A stretch of DNA of 64,000 nucleotides from RZYY01 sp036794825. Lineage in GTDB: Bacteria; Bacteroidota; Bacteroidia; Bacteroidales; 4484-276. The stretch is taken from the NCBI GenBank assembly GCA_036794825.1, contig DAIRGA010000003.1, forward strand, positions 124,001 through 188,000, in the 5' to 3' direction. Both the position numbers and the translations under genes were made by a program. The notes under the pieces were generated by a model. The model worked only from the letters and a program-made list of their open reading frames with translations, made no database searches and had not been told where the DNA came from. This document shows positions 25,342 to 35,000 of the stretch, piece by piece (within the stretch, counting starts at the first letter, position 1; each line of letters starts with the position of its first letter).

Positions 25342-27495
25342 CTATATAAATCTTGGCTGCTCAACGCCAATCATAGTGAACTGGATGCGTTTGCGCTCTG
25401 GGTCAATTTCTTCTACTTTTACCCTAACACGCTGATTAAGTTTAAGATAGTCAGAAGGATCAGCAATAAACCTCTCTGCGATCTTGCTTTTATGAACCAG
25501 TCCATCCTGGTGAACGCCCACATCCACGAAAGCGCCAAAAGCGGTAATATTTGTGACTATTCCGGGCAATTCCATTCCTTCCCGGAGGTCTTTGATCGAA
25601 TTAACTCCTTCGGTAAACTGGAATACCCCGAACTTTTCGCGAGGATCGCGGCCAGGCTTGGCCAGTTCCTCCATAATGTCCTGAAGGGTGGGAATACCAG
25701 CATCTTCGGTAACGAACTGTTCAATATCAATCTGTGCTCTGAGTTCTTCACTTTTCATCAGGTCTTCGACAGTGACGCTGAGAGAGTCGGCCATTTTTCC
25801 TACCAAATGGTAACTTTCGGGGTGAACAGCACTTTTGTCGAGGGGATTGGTACTGTTGCTGATGCGGAGGAACCCGGCCGCCTGTTCAAATGCTTTAGGA
25901 CCAAAACGCGGCACTTTCCTGAGGTCTTCGCGTGAGCTGAATGCGCCGTTCTCGTTGCGATAACTCATAATATTCTGAGCTAAAACCGGGCCGACACCCG
26001 AAACAAAGGTGAGCAGTTGCTTACTGGCAGTGTTAACCTCCACACCCACGGCATTTACACAGCTCATCACGGTATCTTCGAGGCTGCGTGCCAGGCGCGA
26101 CTGATTCACATCGTGCTGGTACTGGCCAACGCCGATGGATTTCGGATCAATTTTAACCAATTCTGCCAGTGGGTCCATCAGGCGGCGGCCTATTGAGACT
26201 GCGCCACGAACCGTTACATCGTACTCCGGGAACTCCTCCCTGGCTATCGCAGATGCTGAATATACCGAGGCGCCGCTTTCGTTCACAATCACGGCAATCA
26301 CTTCCCGGTTGAAACGAAGGTACTTTACCATCCGCTCGGTTTCGCGGCCAGCTGTTCCATTCCCGATGGCAATGGCATCAATCTTATAGGCATCTACCAG
26401 TTGCTCAATCTTGGCGATGGATTGTCTGACTTCATTCTGAGGGGGGTGTGGGAAGATGGTTTCGTTGTGAAGCAATTTTCCCTGCTCGTCGAGACAAACG
26501 AGCTTACAACCTGATCTGAATCCCGGATCAATGGCCAGTACCCGCTTTTGACCCATCGGCGGAGCCATCAGTAATTGTCGTGCGTTATCGGCAAACACGC
26601 GGATGGCTTCTTCATCTGCCCGCTCTTTTGCTTCAGCCCTGAACTCATTTTCGAGTGAAGGTTGCAGCAATCGCTTGTATGCATCAACAATGGCTTCGGA
26701 CACATGCATGGCCGCATCGCTTTCATTTTTCAGGAATACTTTTTCGATGGTCTTGATGGCCTGGCTTTCGGGCGGGGCAATGTGAATTTTGAGGAATCCT
26801 TCGTTTTCGCCTCTGAGCATGGCCAGCACACGGTGTGATGGGCTGCGGCTCAGCAATTCCTCAAAATCAAAATAATTGGAAAAATTCTGTGCAATTTCGG
26901 CTTTTGCTTTGATGACCTCCGACTTGATGGTTGCCTTTTTCTGGTAAAGTATCCTGAGGCGTTCGCGGGCTGTGCGGTTTTCATTTACCCATTCAGCTAC
27001 GATATCCCTGGCGCCCTGGAGCGCATCAGCCCCGGATGTTATTCCAAGATCGGCGTTGATATACCTGCGGGCGATATTTTCCACATCGCCGTGCTGCTGC
27101 CGCATAAGCAGCTTTGCGAGTGGCTCCAGACCTTTTTCGCGAGCTACACTTGCCCTGGTTTTCCGTTTGGGGCGGAAGGGAAGATAAATATCCTCCAGTT
27201 CGGTGAGGGTCATTGCCCGCAAAAGTTGCTGCTCGAGGTCGGAGGTGAGTTGATCGGTTTCCTTCAATGTATTGATGATGCTTTCCCGGCGTTTGTCAAC
27301 TTCAGCCAGTTTCTCGCTGCGATCGCGTATTCCGGCGATCTGCTCCTCGTTCAGTCCGCCGGTGAGCTCCTTACGGTAACGCGCAACAAAAGGAATGGTG
27401 GCTCCCTGTTCGAGCAGCAGCAGTGTGCTTCTTACCTGCCTGGGCTGAACACCCAACTCTGCAGCAATCAGTTTAACTTGATCTTCAGTGTACAT
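25342..27495 (-). CDS. tex: Tex-family S1 RNA-binding transcription accessory protein
   Basis: A 717-residue Tex protein. The N-terminal Tex helical region includes IPFVARYRKELTGGLNEEQI, the YqgF-like RNase H fold has the family motif VLAIDPGFRSGCKL, helix-hairpin-helix repeats follow (NTASKQLLTFVSGVGPVLAQNI, LRKVPRFGPKAFEQAAGFL), and an S1 domain spans about 640-717 (PGIVTNITAFGAFVDVGVHQ...). Tex binds nucleic acid and affects transcription; its exact task is still debated. It is the last gene of a three-gene run, 4 nt after the helicase-nuclease gene. Confidence 0.95.
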   Translation of the reverse strand: MYTEDQVKLIAAELGVQPRQVRSTLLLLEQGATIPFVARYRKELTGGLNEEQIAGIRDRSEKLAEVDKRRESIINTLKETDQLTSDLEQQLLRAMTLTELEDIYLPFRPKRKTRASVAREKGLEPLAKLLMRQQHGDVENIARRYINADLGITSGADALQGARDIVAEWVNENRTARERLRILYQKKATIKSEVIKAKAEIAQNFSNYFDFEELLSRSPSHRVLAMLRGENEGFLKIHIAPPESQAIKTIEKVFLKNESDAAMHVSEAIVDAYKRLLQPSLENEFRAEAKERADEEAIRVFADNARQLLMAPPMGQKRVLAIDPGFRSGCKLVCLDEQGKLLHNETIFPHPPQNEVRQSIAKIEQLVDAYKIDAIAIGNGTAGRETERMVKYLRFNREVIAVIVNESGASVYSASAIAREEFPEYDVTVRGAVSIGRRLMDPLAELVKIDPKSIGVGQYQHDVNQSRLARSLEDTVMSCVNAVGVEVNTASKQLLTFVSGVGPVLAQNIMSYRNENGAFSSREDLRKVPRFGPKAFEQAAGFLRISNSTNPLDKSAVHPESYHLVGKMADSLSVTVEDLMKSEELRAQIDIEQFVTEDAGIPTLQDIMEELAKPGRDPREKFGVFQFTEGVNSIKDLREGMELPGIVTNITAFGAFVDVGVHQDGLVHKSKIAERFIADPSDYLKLNQRVRVKVEEIDPERKRIQFTMIGVEQPRFI

Positions 27496-27499
27496 TTTA

Positions 27500-30400
27500 T
27501 CAGGTATTTAAATAAACCAGTTGATAATCAACATCAGGATAGCCCATTTGTTGCAGCGCAGCAAGGTAACCGGCCATCTGAAGCTCATGTCCGGGGTCTT
27601 TCTTCCCGGTTTTATAATCGAGCACTGTAACTTTTTCATTTTCAATAATTACCCGGTCGGGGCGCAAAATCGCGCCACCGGTTAGCAAAATCTCTTTTTC
27701 GTTAAAAATTTTCAAACCATCAGCAAAATAGCGGCTGATTTCAGGCCTACCCATAACCTCGGTGATCCTTTTTTTAATCGGTTCCAAATAATCCGGACTA
27801 ACCGAACCATCGCTGAGCATTTCTGCTAAAACGCGGTCAACGTCACTTTTGGTTGAAATCCGGGACATTATCCTGTGAACCAGCAAACCGAATTCCCTAT
27901 GTCCCAATTCGTCATCACTCACCCAGTAAGGCTTTGACTGCCGTCGAAGAGTGATCTTTTCTCTCCAGCCGCCTCTTCCAATCACTTCAACAGGTTTGGT
28001 AAACGCATCCGCCTTTTTGACCGATGGTTCAACCGGTTTATCATTTTCTAAACCAGGAGATTGTATGCCATAATAATATCGCCCTTCATCATCCTGTGGA
28101 AAGCTCTCGTTCTTCAGGAAATCAAACAAAAGATCAGCAGTATCAATTTTATTTGTGGAATATTTCCATTTCCCGGTGTCATCGGTCTTATCTTTTGACA
28201 AAACATACAGCCTTTTTTCAGGCCGGGTCATGGCGACGTAAAGTAGGTTGAGCAGATCAAGAAAAGATTTATCATGCTCATTCTGATACAGATAGCCGAA
28301 GGAGGTTTCCCTGATACCGGCAGTGAGCGAAATTCTTGCCGCTTTTAACTCCGGAATTGCTTTCAGCTGGGGATAAATCCATTCAGTGGCAGTCGTATTA
28401 TTCCTGGAATCCAGCACATAAGGGCATATTACCACCGGAAACTGAAGCCCTTTGGCCTTGTGCACCGTCATCACGCTCACCGAATCTGTACCTTCGGGGA
28501 TGATGATGGATTTTTTAAATCCCGATTCAGCCCAGAAATCGAGGAACTCCTCAACGGACATCTCCTGCCGGGTTGACTTCTCGTGAACCATATCCAGAAA
28601 AAACCGGATAAACGGATTGTGTCCTATCGGATCGAGCCGGAAAGTATTGACAAGCAATTCAACCAGGTCGGTGAGGGCGTATGTTTTAAGGATAGGTTCG
28701 TCCAAATCTAAACCGAATTCCATCAGGGTGGTTTTGATGGATTGTGCGCCAGGATTAGCTGGTCTGATCTCCCTGCAGCCGGCAAGCAACTGGTGAAGGG
28801 TACGATCTCCAAATCTGTTTTGCCGGAAAAGATAAAGCAGAATTTCAGTTATGGCAATTCGGTCATTTTCAGCAATAAAACATTTCAGCACCGCTACGAT
28901 AAACCGCACTTCGGCGCTGGAGGAGAGAAACAAGGCTTCGGAGGAGATCACGCTTACGCCGTTTTGAAGCAGGTAAGCGGTCACTTCACTGGCCTGAACG
29001 TTGGTGCGGACAAGAATAGCCACCTGGCTGGGAGAGAAATGAGTGTTCGTTTCGATAGTCTTTAAAATCTCTAGCACGCGTTGTGGCCTGATTACTCCTT
29101 TTTCATCATTCTCTGCGGTATCATCTTTCAAAAACTCAAATTGAAGGTAGCCGCCACTTTTGCTGGCCGCTTTGCTTTGAATGGTCTCAGCATAAATAGG
29201 TAGCAGGTCTTCGGAAAGGCGAAGTTTGGCAAATTCGAAAAACCGGTTGTTGAAATCAATGATTTCGGTGCAGGAGCGGTAGTTTTTTTCGAGATTTTCG
29301 GCTTTGTAATGGCTTTTGAACAAGTTCTCCCTGGCAAGGCTCAGTGGATCGTCGGTGCGGTTATAAATTTCGGGCAAGGCGGCAAACTGCGCCACCTCGC
29401 CATTTCGCCAACGGTAAATTGCCTGCTTTCCATCGCCCACAATCATATTGAAATTGTTGGCGCTCAGCGAGTTTTCGAGCAAAGGGATCAGGTTTTGCCA
29501 TTGCAGCAGCGAGGTATCCTGAAATTCGTCGAGCAAAAAGTGGCGGTACTTTTCGCCTACACGCTCGTAAATGTACGGAACCGCTTCCTTCTGCACCAGC
29601 GCAGCAATCCGTTTGTTGAATTCCGAAATGTGGACGATGTTCTCGTTCTGCCTGAACTCCTCCATCACCTTTTCAAGTTCCGAAAGAACAGCAACAAGGT
29701 AGATATTTTTCAGGATCATTTTGCTGATGACATAATCGTCCCGATAATCTTTTATTATAGTTTGAATTTCAGTATAATAACTGAATAGGTCAGCCATAAT
29801 GGAATCAATTGCATCGCCTTCACGTTCGGTGCATTTCGCTGATTTCCATTTGCCTTGTTCGATGGTCTTTATTACATAAGAATTAGGATTCAGCAATGAG
29901 AAATCTCCGCTTGAAATTCTGGAAAAATAACTGAAAATCCCACTTTTCCCATGGTACATCGCCTCCGGGCTAATACCTTCGCTATTAATGATTTCACTGG
30001 CTTTTTTTGCCGGTACCTGGATTATCTTTTCAAAGTCAATGGCGATGGATTTCAATTTGCCACTTATCGCAAGAAAATCGCTGACCGATAGTCCATCAAT
30101 CTTTTTGAGTGCTTCATAACCCCGTTCCTCGATGATGCTTCCGGCAAACGTCATCAAATCCTTTCTGATATTCCAGTTCCTTTCATCTTCCATTTTGCCG
30201 GTGATGAACTCCACCAGGACTTTTGTCAGATCAGCATCGGCGCCCACTTTACTAATGAGCAGGTCCACTGATTTTGCAACCAGTTTATCTTTTTCGAGCT
30301 CTACATCGAAAGTGGCGGGAAGGCCAAGATCTCTGGCAAAAGTCATTACCAGCTTGTGAACAAAGCTGTCGATAGTGCGAACGGCAAAGCTTGAGTAGTT

Positions 30401-30727
30401 ATGCAGAATCAATGATAGAGCCAGATTAGCCCTTTCGGCGATTTTCGTCTGGTCGTAGCCGAGGTTTTGGCCGATTTCATCAACGAGTGCACTTACTCTT
30501 GTGGATTTTTCGATTTGCTTTGGTTCCGATAATTCTTTCAGCCGCATCACAATTCTCTCTTTCATCTCATTGGCGGCCTTGTTAGTAAAGGTGATGGCGA
30601 GAATGCCCGAATAACGCTCCGGGTTGCCAATGACCAGTTGCAGGTATTCCTTCACAAGCGTATACGTCTTACCCGAGCCGGCAGACGATTTGTAAATGAC
30701 AAATTTTTTATCGGTTGGAGCAGGCAT
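27500..30727 (-). CDS. UvrD/AddA-like helicase-nuclease
   Basis: A 1075-residue superfamily 1A helicase with a C-terminal PD-(D/E)XK nuclease, of the AddA/RecB type. Walker A is SSAGSGKTYT (14-23), motif II is FLLDEFQDTS, motif IV region has LEKNYRSCTEII, and motif V is SVMTVHKAKGLQFPVV. The nuclease motif VTVLDYKTGKK lies near the C-terminus. Such enzymes resect double-strand ends for recombination. The usual partner, an AddB-like PD-(D/E)XK protein, is not adjacent. It is packed between a T9SS protein gene (3-nt gap) and tex (4-nt gap), so co-expression is likely. Exact family assignment within AddA/RecB is not certain. Confidence 0.9.
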   Translation of the reverse strand: MPAPTDKKFVIYKSSAGSGKTYTLVKEYLQLVIGNPERYSGILAITFTNKAANEMKERIVMRLKELSEPKQIEKSTRVSALVDEIGQNLGYDQTKIAERANLALSLILHNYSSFAVRTIDSFVHKLVMTFARDLGLPATFDVELEKDKLVAKSVDLLISKVGADADLTKVLVEFITGKMEDERNWNIRKDLMTFAGSIIEERGYEALKKIDGLSVSDFLAISGKLKSIAIDFEKIIQVPAKKASEIINSEGISPEAMYHGKSGIFSYFSRISSGDFSLLNPNSYVIKTIEQGKWKSAKCTEREGDAIDSIMADLFSYYTEIQTIIKDYRDDYVISKMILKNIYLVAVLSELEKVMEEFRQNENIVHISEFNKRIAALVQKEAVPYIYERVGEKYRHFLLDEFQDTSLLQWQNLIPLLENSLSANNFNMIVGDGKQAIYRWRNGEVAQFAALPEIYNRTDDPLSLARENLFKSHYKAENLEKNYRSCTEIIDFNNRFFEFAKLRLSEDLLPIYAETIQSKAASKSGGYLQFEFLKDDTAENDEKGVIRPQRVLEILKTIETNTHFSPSQVAILVRTNVQASEVTAYLLQNGVSVISSEALFLSSSAEVRFIVAVLKCFIAENDRIAITEILLYLFRQNRFGDRTLHQLLAGCREIRPANPGAQSIKTTLMEFGLDLDEPILKTYALTDLVELLVNTFRLDPIGHNPFIRFFLDMVHEKSTRQEMSVEEFLDFWAESGFKKSIIIPEGTDSVSVMTVHKAKGLQFPVVICPYVLDSRNNTTATEWIYPQLKAIPELKAARISLTAGIRETSFGYLYQNEHDKSFLDLLNLLYVAMTRPEKRLYVLSKDKTDDTGKWKYSTNKIDTADLLFDFLKNESFPQDDEGRYYYGIQSPGLENDKPVEPSVKKADAFTKPVEVIGRGGWREKITLRRQSKPYWVSDDELGHREFGLLVHRIMSRISTKSDVDRVLAEMLSDGSVSPDYLEPIKKRITEVMGRPEISRYFADGLKIFNEKEILLTGGAILRPDRVIIENEKVTVLDYKTGKKDPGHELQMAGYLAALQQMGYPDVDYQLVYLNT

Positions 30728-30730
30728 GGA

Positions 30731-31840
30731 TTATTGAACGATGAATTTTTGGGTTGACTGATTTCCATTGGTTTCCAGCCTTAGCAGGTAAAGGCCACGC
30801 GGAAATTGCTTTCGGGTTATGTCGAGTAGATGGAAATGCTGCCCTGCCGGTAAATCTCCATGAAATATTTGCATGATCTCTTTCCCGTCCATGTTAACCA
30901 CTGATAAGCGCATTCGGGCGGCTTGTTCCAGCTCGAAGGCAATCATAGCATAGTCATCAACCGGATTAGGTGAAACGGTCACTGCAATTTTCGGGATCCC
31001 GATTTCCGGAATACCGACTCCCGGATCGAAAATATTGTCGATATAATTGACCTGAACCAACGGCCCTTCCTCGGTAACCTGCATCAGCGGCTGTTTCTTG
31101 CCATTGGTCAGCCATTTGTATTCGATGTAATTTCGTTGTATTTGCTGCCCGAACCCGATGCTGTCGATGAAGATGGAGTCCGTTTCGGTGACTGCCGACT
31201 TAAGCCTGAGAACATTGAAAGTGCCGTATGGCGTGGTTAGCGTGCCCCATCCATCCACATGATTTACCCTTTTGCGCTGAATGCTGATAAAACCCAGGCC
31301 GGGAACGCCAAGTTGCCCGCTGGCATTACTCGAGTCCTTGTTGTTGAAAACAAGCGGAAGTTTGTACACCACATCGGCAGGGTTAAGCCTTATTGGAACC
31401 GGAATTCCACTGACAGTAACGGCATAACCGACATCATTATAATTAGAGGTGGTTTTACGGTAAAACTGGTAGGGATCGGTAACGGGAATTTGGGGAAAGG
31501 CTTCGAGCCCGGTAAATTTCTGGGCCAGATTGGCCACAACGTTGGGGATGAATACCAACTGATAAAGAAAGGGAACAGAGTTCACGGTCACAAAAGTATC
31601 CACAGTCTGCGTGATCGGCTGAAGAGCCGAGAAATCCCAGGTATAATCTGCGCCGGAGGAGATATAATCCAAACCGGGAGTTATCACCGAAACACTTTTT
31701 CGGATGGTATCGCCCGGCGATGGCATATCATTGTTGGTGATGGTGATTTGTGCTATTCCATTTAGGCTGATAATGAGCAGGATTATCAGTAATGTCAGGT
31801 TCGTGAGCAATGGATTTGAGTAAAGAAGAGTGCTTTTCAT
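30731..31840 (-). CDS. Secreted protein with T9SS sorting domain, function unknown
   Basis: A 369-residue exported protein. The N-terminal region (MKSTLLYSNPLLTNLTLLIILLIISLNGIAQ) is a signal peptide with a rather long N-part. The central domain (about 35-270) starts ITITNNDMPSPGDTIRKSVS and has LDYISSGADYTWDFSALQP, typical of Bacteroidetes proteins that precede a sorting domain; no enzyme motif is seen. The tail from about 285 (VSPNPVDDYAMIAFEL...RLSVVNMDGKEIMQ...FPRGLYLLRLETNG...QKFIVQ) is a type A T9SS domain. A strong promoter precedes it, and the helicase and tex genes follow with tiny gaps. Confidence 0.88.
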   Translation of the reverse strand: MKSTLLYSNPLLTNLTLLIILLIISLNGIAQITITNNDMPSPGDTIRKSVSVITPGLDYISSGADYTWDFSALQPITQTVDTFVTVNSVPFLYQLVFIPNVVANLAQKFTGLEAFPQIPVTDPYQFYRKTTSNYNDVGYAVTVSGIPVPIRLNPADVVYKLPLVFNNKDSSNASGQLGVPGLGFISIQRKRVNHVDGWGTLTTPYGTFNVLRLKSAVTETDSIFIDSIGFGQQIQRNYIEYKWLTNGKKQPLMQVTEEGPLVQVNYIDNIFDPGVGIPEIGIPKIAVTVSPNPVDDYAMIAFELEQAARMRLSVVNMDGKEIMQIFHGDLPAGQHFHLLDITRKQFPRGLYLLRLETNGNQSTQKFIVQ

Positions 31841-31878
31841 GATGAACAGGATTGTAATTTTTGATGAGAACTTTATTG

Positions 31879-31911
31879 CAAAAGTAAAAAAATAGGTCTT
31901 CGATTGTCAAA
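31879..31911 (-). promoter_or_regulatory. Bacteroidetes-type promoter for the T9SS protein-helicase-tex run
   Basis: On the minus strand TTTG (31911-31908), 21-nt spacer, TACTTTTG (31886-31879); both boxes are perfect. It lies 38 nt before the ATG at 31840. Confidence 0.7.
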
Positions 31912-31926
31912 ATAATTCAAAAGCAT

Positions 31927-31956
31927 GTTGATTTGCCCACAACTATCATATTTTTG
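31927..31956 (+). promoter_or_regulatory. Bacteroidetes-type promoter for the tamB-tsaD operon
   Basis: GTTG (31927-31930), 18 nt, TATTTTTG (31949-31956). The -7 box is perfect, the -33 box one base off. It gives a leader of about 80 nt to the proposed start at 32046, with a small CCCG/CGGG hairpin inside. Confidence 0.5.
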
Positions 31957-32045
31957 CAAAAAAGAAGTTATTCCCTACCCGGTTAAACGGGCGTTGGCAT
32001 AAGTTCTGCATCGAATTGACAACATTTTAATCCCTGCCGGTTATC

Positions 32046-35000
32046 CTGAAGCGAATTATCCATATCATCATTTATGTCCTTGTTTTCCTGGTGTCGGTAC
32101 CTGTGGTTATATCACTGGTATTCAGCAACCAGGAGATTCAGACTGTATCATCACGGTACGCTGCAGCCTGGCTTTCCCAAAAGATCGGGACTGAGGTTCA
32201 CATCGGAAAAATCAACCTGAGCTATCGCGGTGCATTCCTTTTAAAAGACCTGTTAATAAAAGATGATTACAGCGAGGAAATGCTGAAGGTGAGCCGGCTC
32301 GAATTTTTCATCTCGGGGATCAAAAGAAAAAGCCGTGAAATCAATATAAGCCTGCTAAGTCTGAAGGATTTCAATTTTGTGCTGATGAAGCATACTGAAA
32401 ATGAGATGAGTAACCTGGCTTACTTTCTTCAGCATTTCGAACCGAAAGTTGCTGATGATTCAATCGTTTCAACAGAAAGGCAGCCATGGATAATCAATTG
32501 TCGCTCAGTGAGCATAAGTGATGGATTTTTCAAATACCAGAACGAAGAGTGGATGGAAGACGGGTACTCAGGGATTGACTTTGTTGACATCGGCCTGGAA
32601 ATCAGTGAAATTGACCTGAGTAATTTGAGAATAAACAAAGATACTATCACTGCACGGATAAATAATATTGCATTAAAAGAAAAGAGTGGCTTTGAGGTGA
32701 AGTCGTTTCAGGGAGCGCTTAACTTCAACCCGGTTATGCTTGAGGTAAATCAAATGCTGGCCGAAACCAATAAATCCCTGCTCAATGTTGATATCCGTTT
32801 CGACTATGAGAGCATGGCTGATTTCAACGACTTCATTAACAAAGTGAAAATGACCGCCTTCTTTCGCCCCAGCACCCTCGACCTCAGCGACATAGGTTAC
32901 TTTTCGCCGGTAATGTTTTCGATGACCAATGCCATTGATTTCAAAGGTGACGTTAGTGGAACAGTGGCCAACCTGAAGGCCGAGAGATTCGAATTCAGTT
33001 ATGGCAAAAACACAAGTTTTTATGGCGACGTTCAACTGGTTGGTCTGCCGATCATTGATACTACTGATTTCAAGGCAAATATTCAGCGTCTTACGACCGA
33101 TGTTGCAGATATCCAATCATTTGCCCTTCCATTGAATGCCGGAAAGGTTGAACTACCCAAAATCATCAATAAAGCAGGAAAAATCACAGCCTCCGGCACA
33201 TGGGTTGGAACCTACAACAAATTTATTTCGCGGCTCGACATCAACAGCCGGCTGGGATTCATCAGAACCGAACTCACAGTAAATCAGCCTGATGTCAATA
33301 GTAAGGTTTCGTACAAAGGGAGACTAATAGCGCGAAATTTTAATGTTGGCAGGTTAATTGACCAGGAAAAATCGCTTGGAAAAGCCACCTTCGATCTTGA
33401 GCTAAAAGGGAGTGGAATTACTTTGGAAAGTTTTGATTTTACCACCACAGGATCTGTCAAAACGCTGGATATCAGAGGGTATAATTATGAAAATATTAAA
33501 ATTGACGGTCGTTTCAGGGAAAAACAATTCGAAGGTTTTCTTGCAATGAAAGATGATAATCTTGACTTCATCTTCAATGGCCTGATTGATTTCGATCAGG
33601 ACCAACCCGTTTTCAATTTCTCTTCAGATGTCCACCGGGCCGATCTTTTCCGCTTAAAACTTTCAGATCGTGACAGCACATCCCTTTTGGCCACCCATCT
33701 TGACATCAATTTTACGGGTGCAAAACTTGATGATATTTCCGGGATGATCCGAGTGGAAAACACAACTTATCAGGAGGGAAACCAAAGCTATCGGCTCGAC
33801 AGTCTCATAATTACCACTCACACAGCCGGCGATGGAATCCGGTCGCTGGGGATTGCGTCAGACCTTGTGGATGCAGGCTTTACTGGCAATTTCAATTTTT
33901 CTGAGCTGCCGCTTATCTTTGATAAATACCTCGCAGCCTATTCAAAAATTTTGCCTGGTGATCTTTCAACGAAAAATGGTAACGGCTCACTCCATGTAAT
34001 TGATTTCTGGATGGATATTAATGATTCTGAACCGCTTACCGAACTTTTCCTTCCTCAGCTGCAATTGTCGTCTCCTGCAAGGCTAACGGGCTATTTTCAT
34101 TCCGAAGATCACAAACTGGACCTTGAGTTTTGTGCAGATTATATTGATTATCAATCTGTAAGGTTTATTGATGGTAGAATCGTAACCTCATCGGACATCA
34201 ACAATTTTTACCTCGATGCTACCGCCGGGAAAGTTTATTTCAACAATCCTGACAAAGACCAACCCGAAGGTATTGGTGTTGACAGCCTAAAGCTCGTTAC
34301 ACTTTTCAGAGCTGATTCACTTTACTATGATCTGACCTGGAACGACCTGACCAACTTGAAGCTGAATGCCGGCGATATAGCTGGTTCAATAGTGATTGAA
34401 GAAATCAACCTTTTCAAAAATCGTTTGAATGAGTTTAATCTTTTAATTGACGGCCAAAACTGGGCTATTGTCCCTGAAAATGAGCTGCTTGTCACTCCCG
34501 GAGCGCTGCAATTCAATAATATGGAATTTTATAGCAACCGCTCCCGGCTCGAAATCGGAGGTATCATTTCGGCTAATGAAACCGATAGTCTGAAACTTCA
34601 TTTTCAGGATATTGACATCAGCAACGCAGATAAATTACTCGGCAGCTCCTATTTGGACATTGATGGAATTCTGATGGGCGACGCTATCATCACCGGGCTT
34701 TACGGCCGGCCTAACTTTCTGGTTGACATCTTCCTCGACAGCCTGGCCCTCAACAAAGAGCCGCTGGGACTGCTATCGCTCGATACCCAGTGGAACGATG
34801 CTGAACAATCGTTGTATGTGATTCTCGACATCATTAAAAGAGGTAATAAAAGCAACAGCACGGTTTTATCGCTCACAGGAGATTATTTCCCGATGCGCGA
34901 CGACCGGAATTTCGACTTTGATGTTACACTCAGCAACCTCGGGCTTCATGTTTTTAATCCGTTTATCGTTGAATTTGCCGACATCAACCAGGGTGGATAT

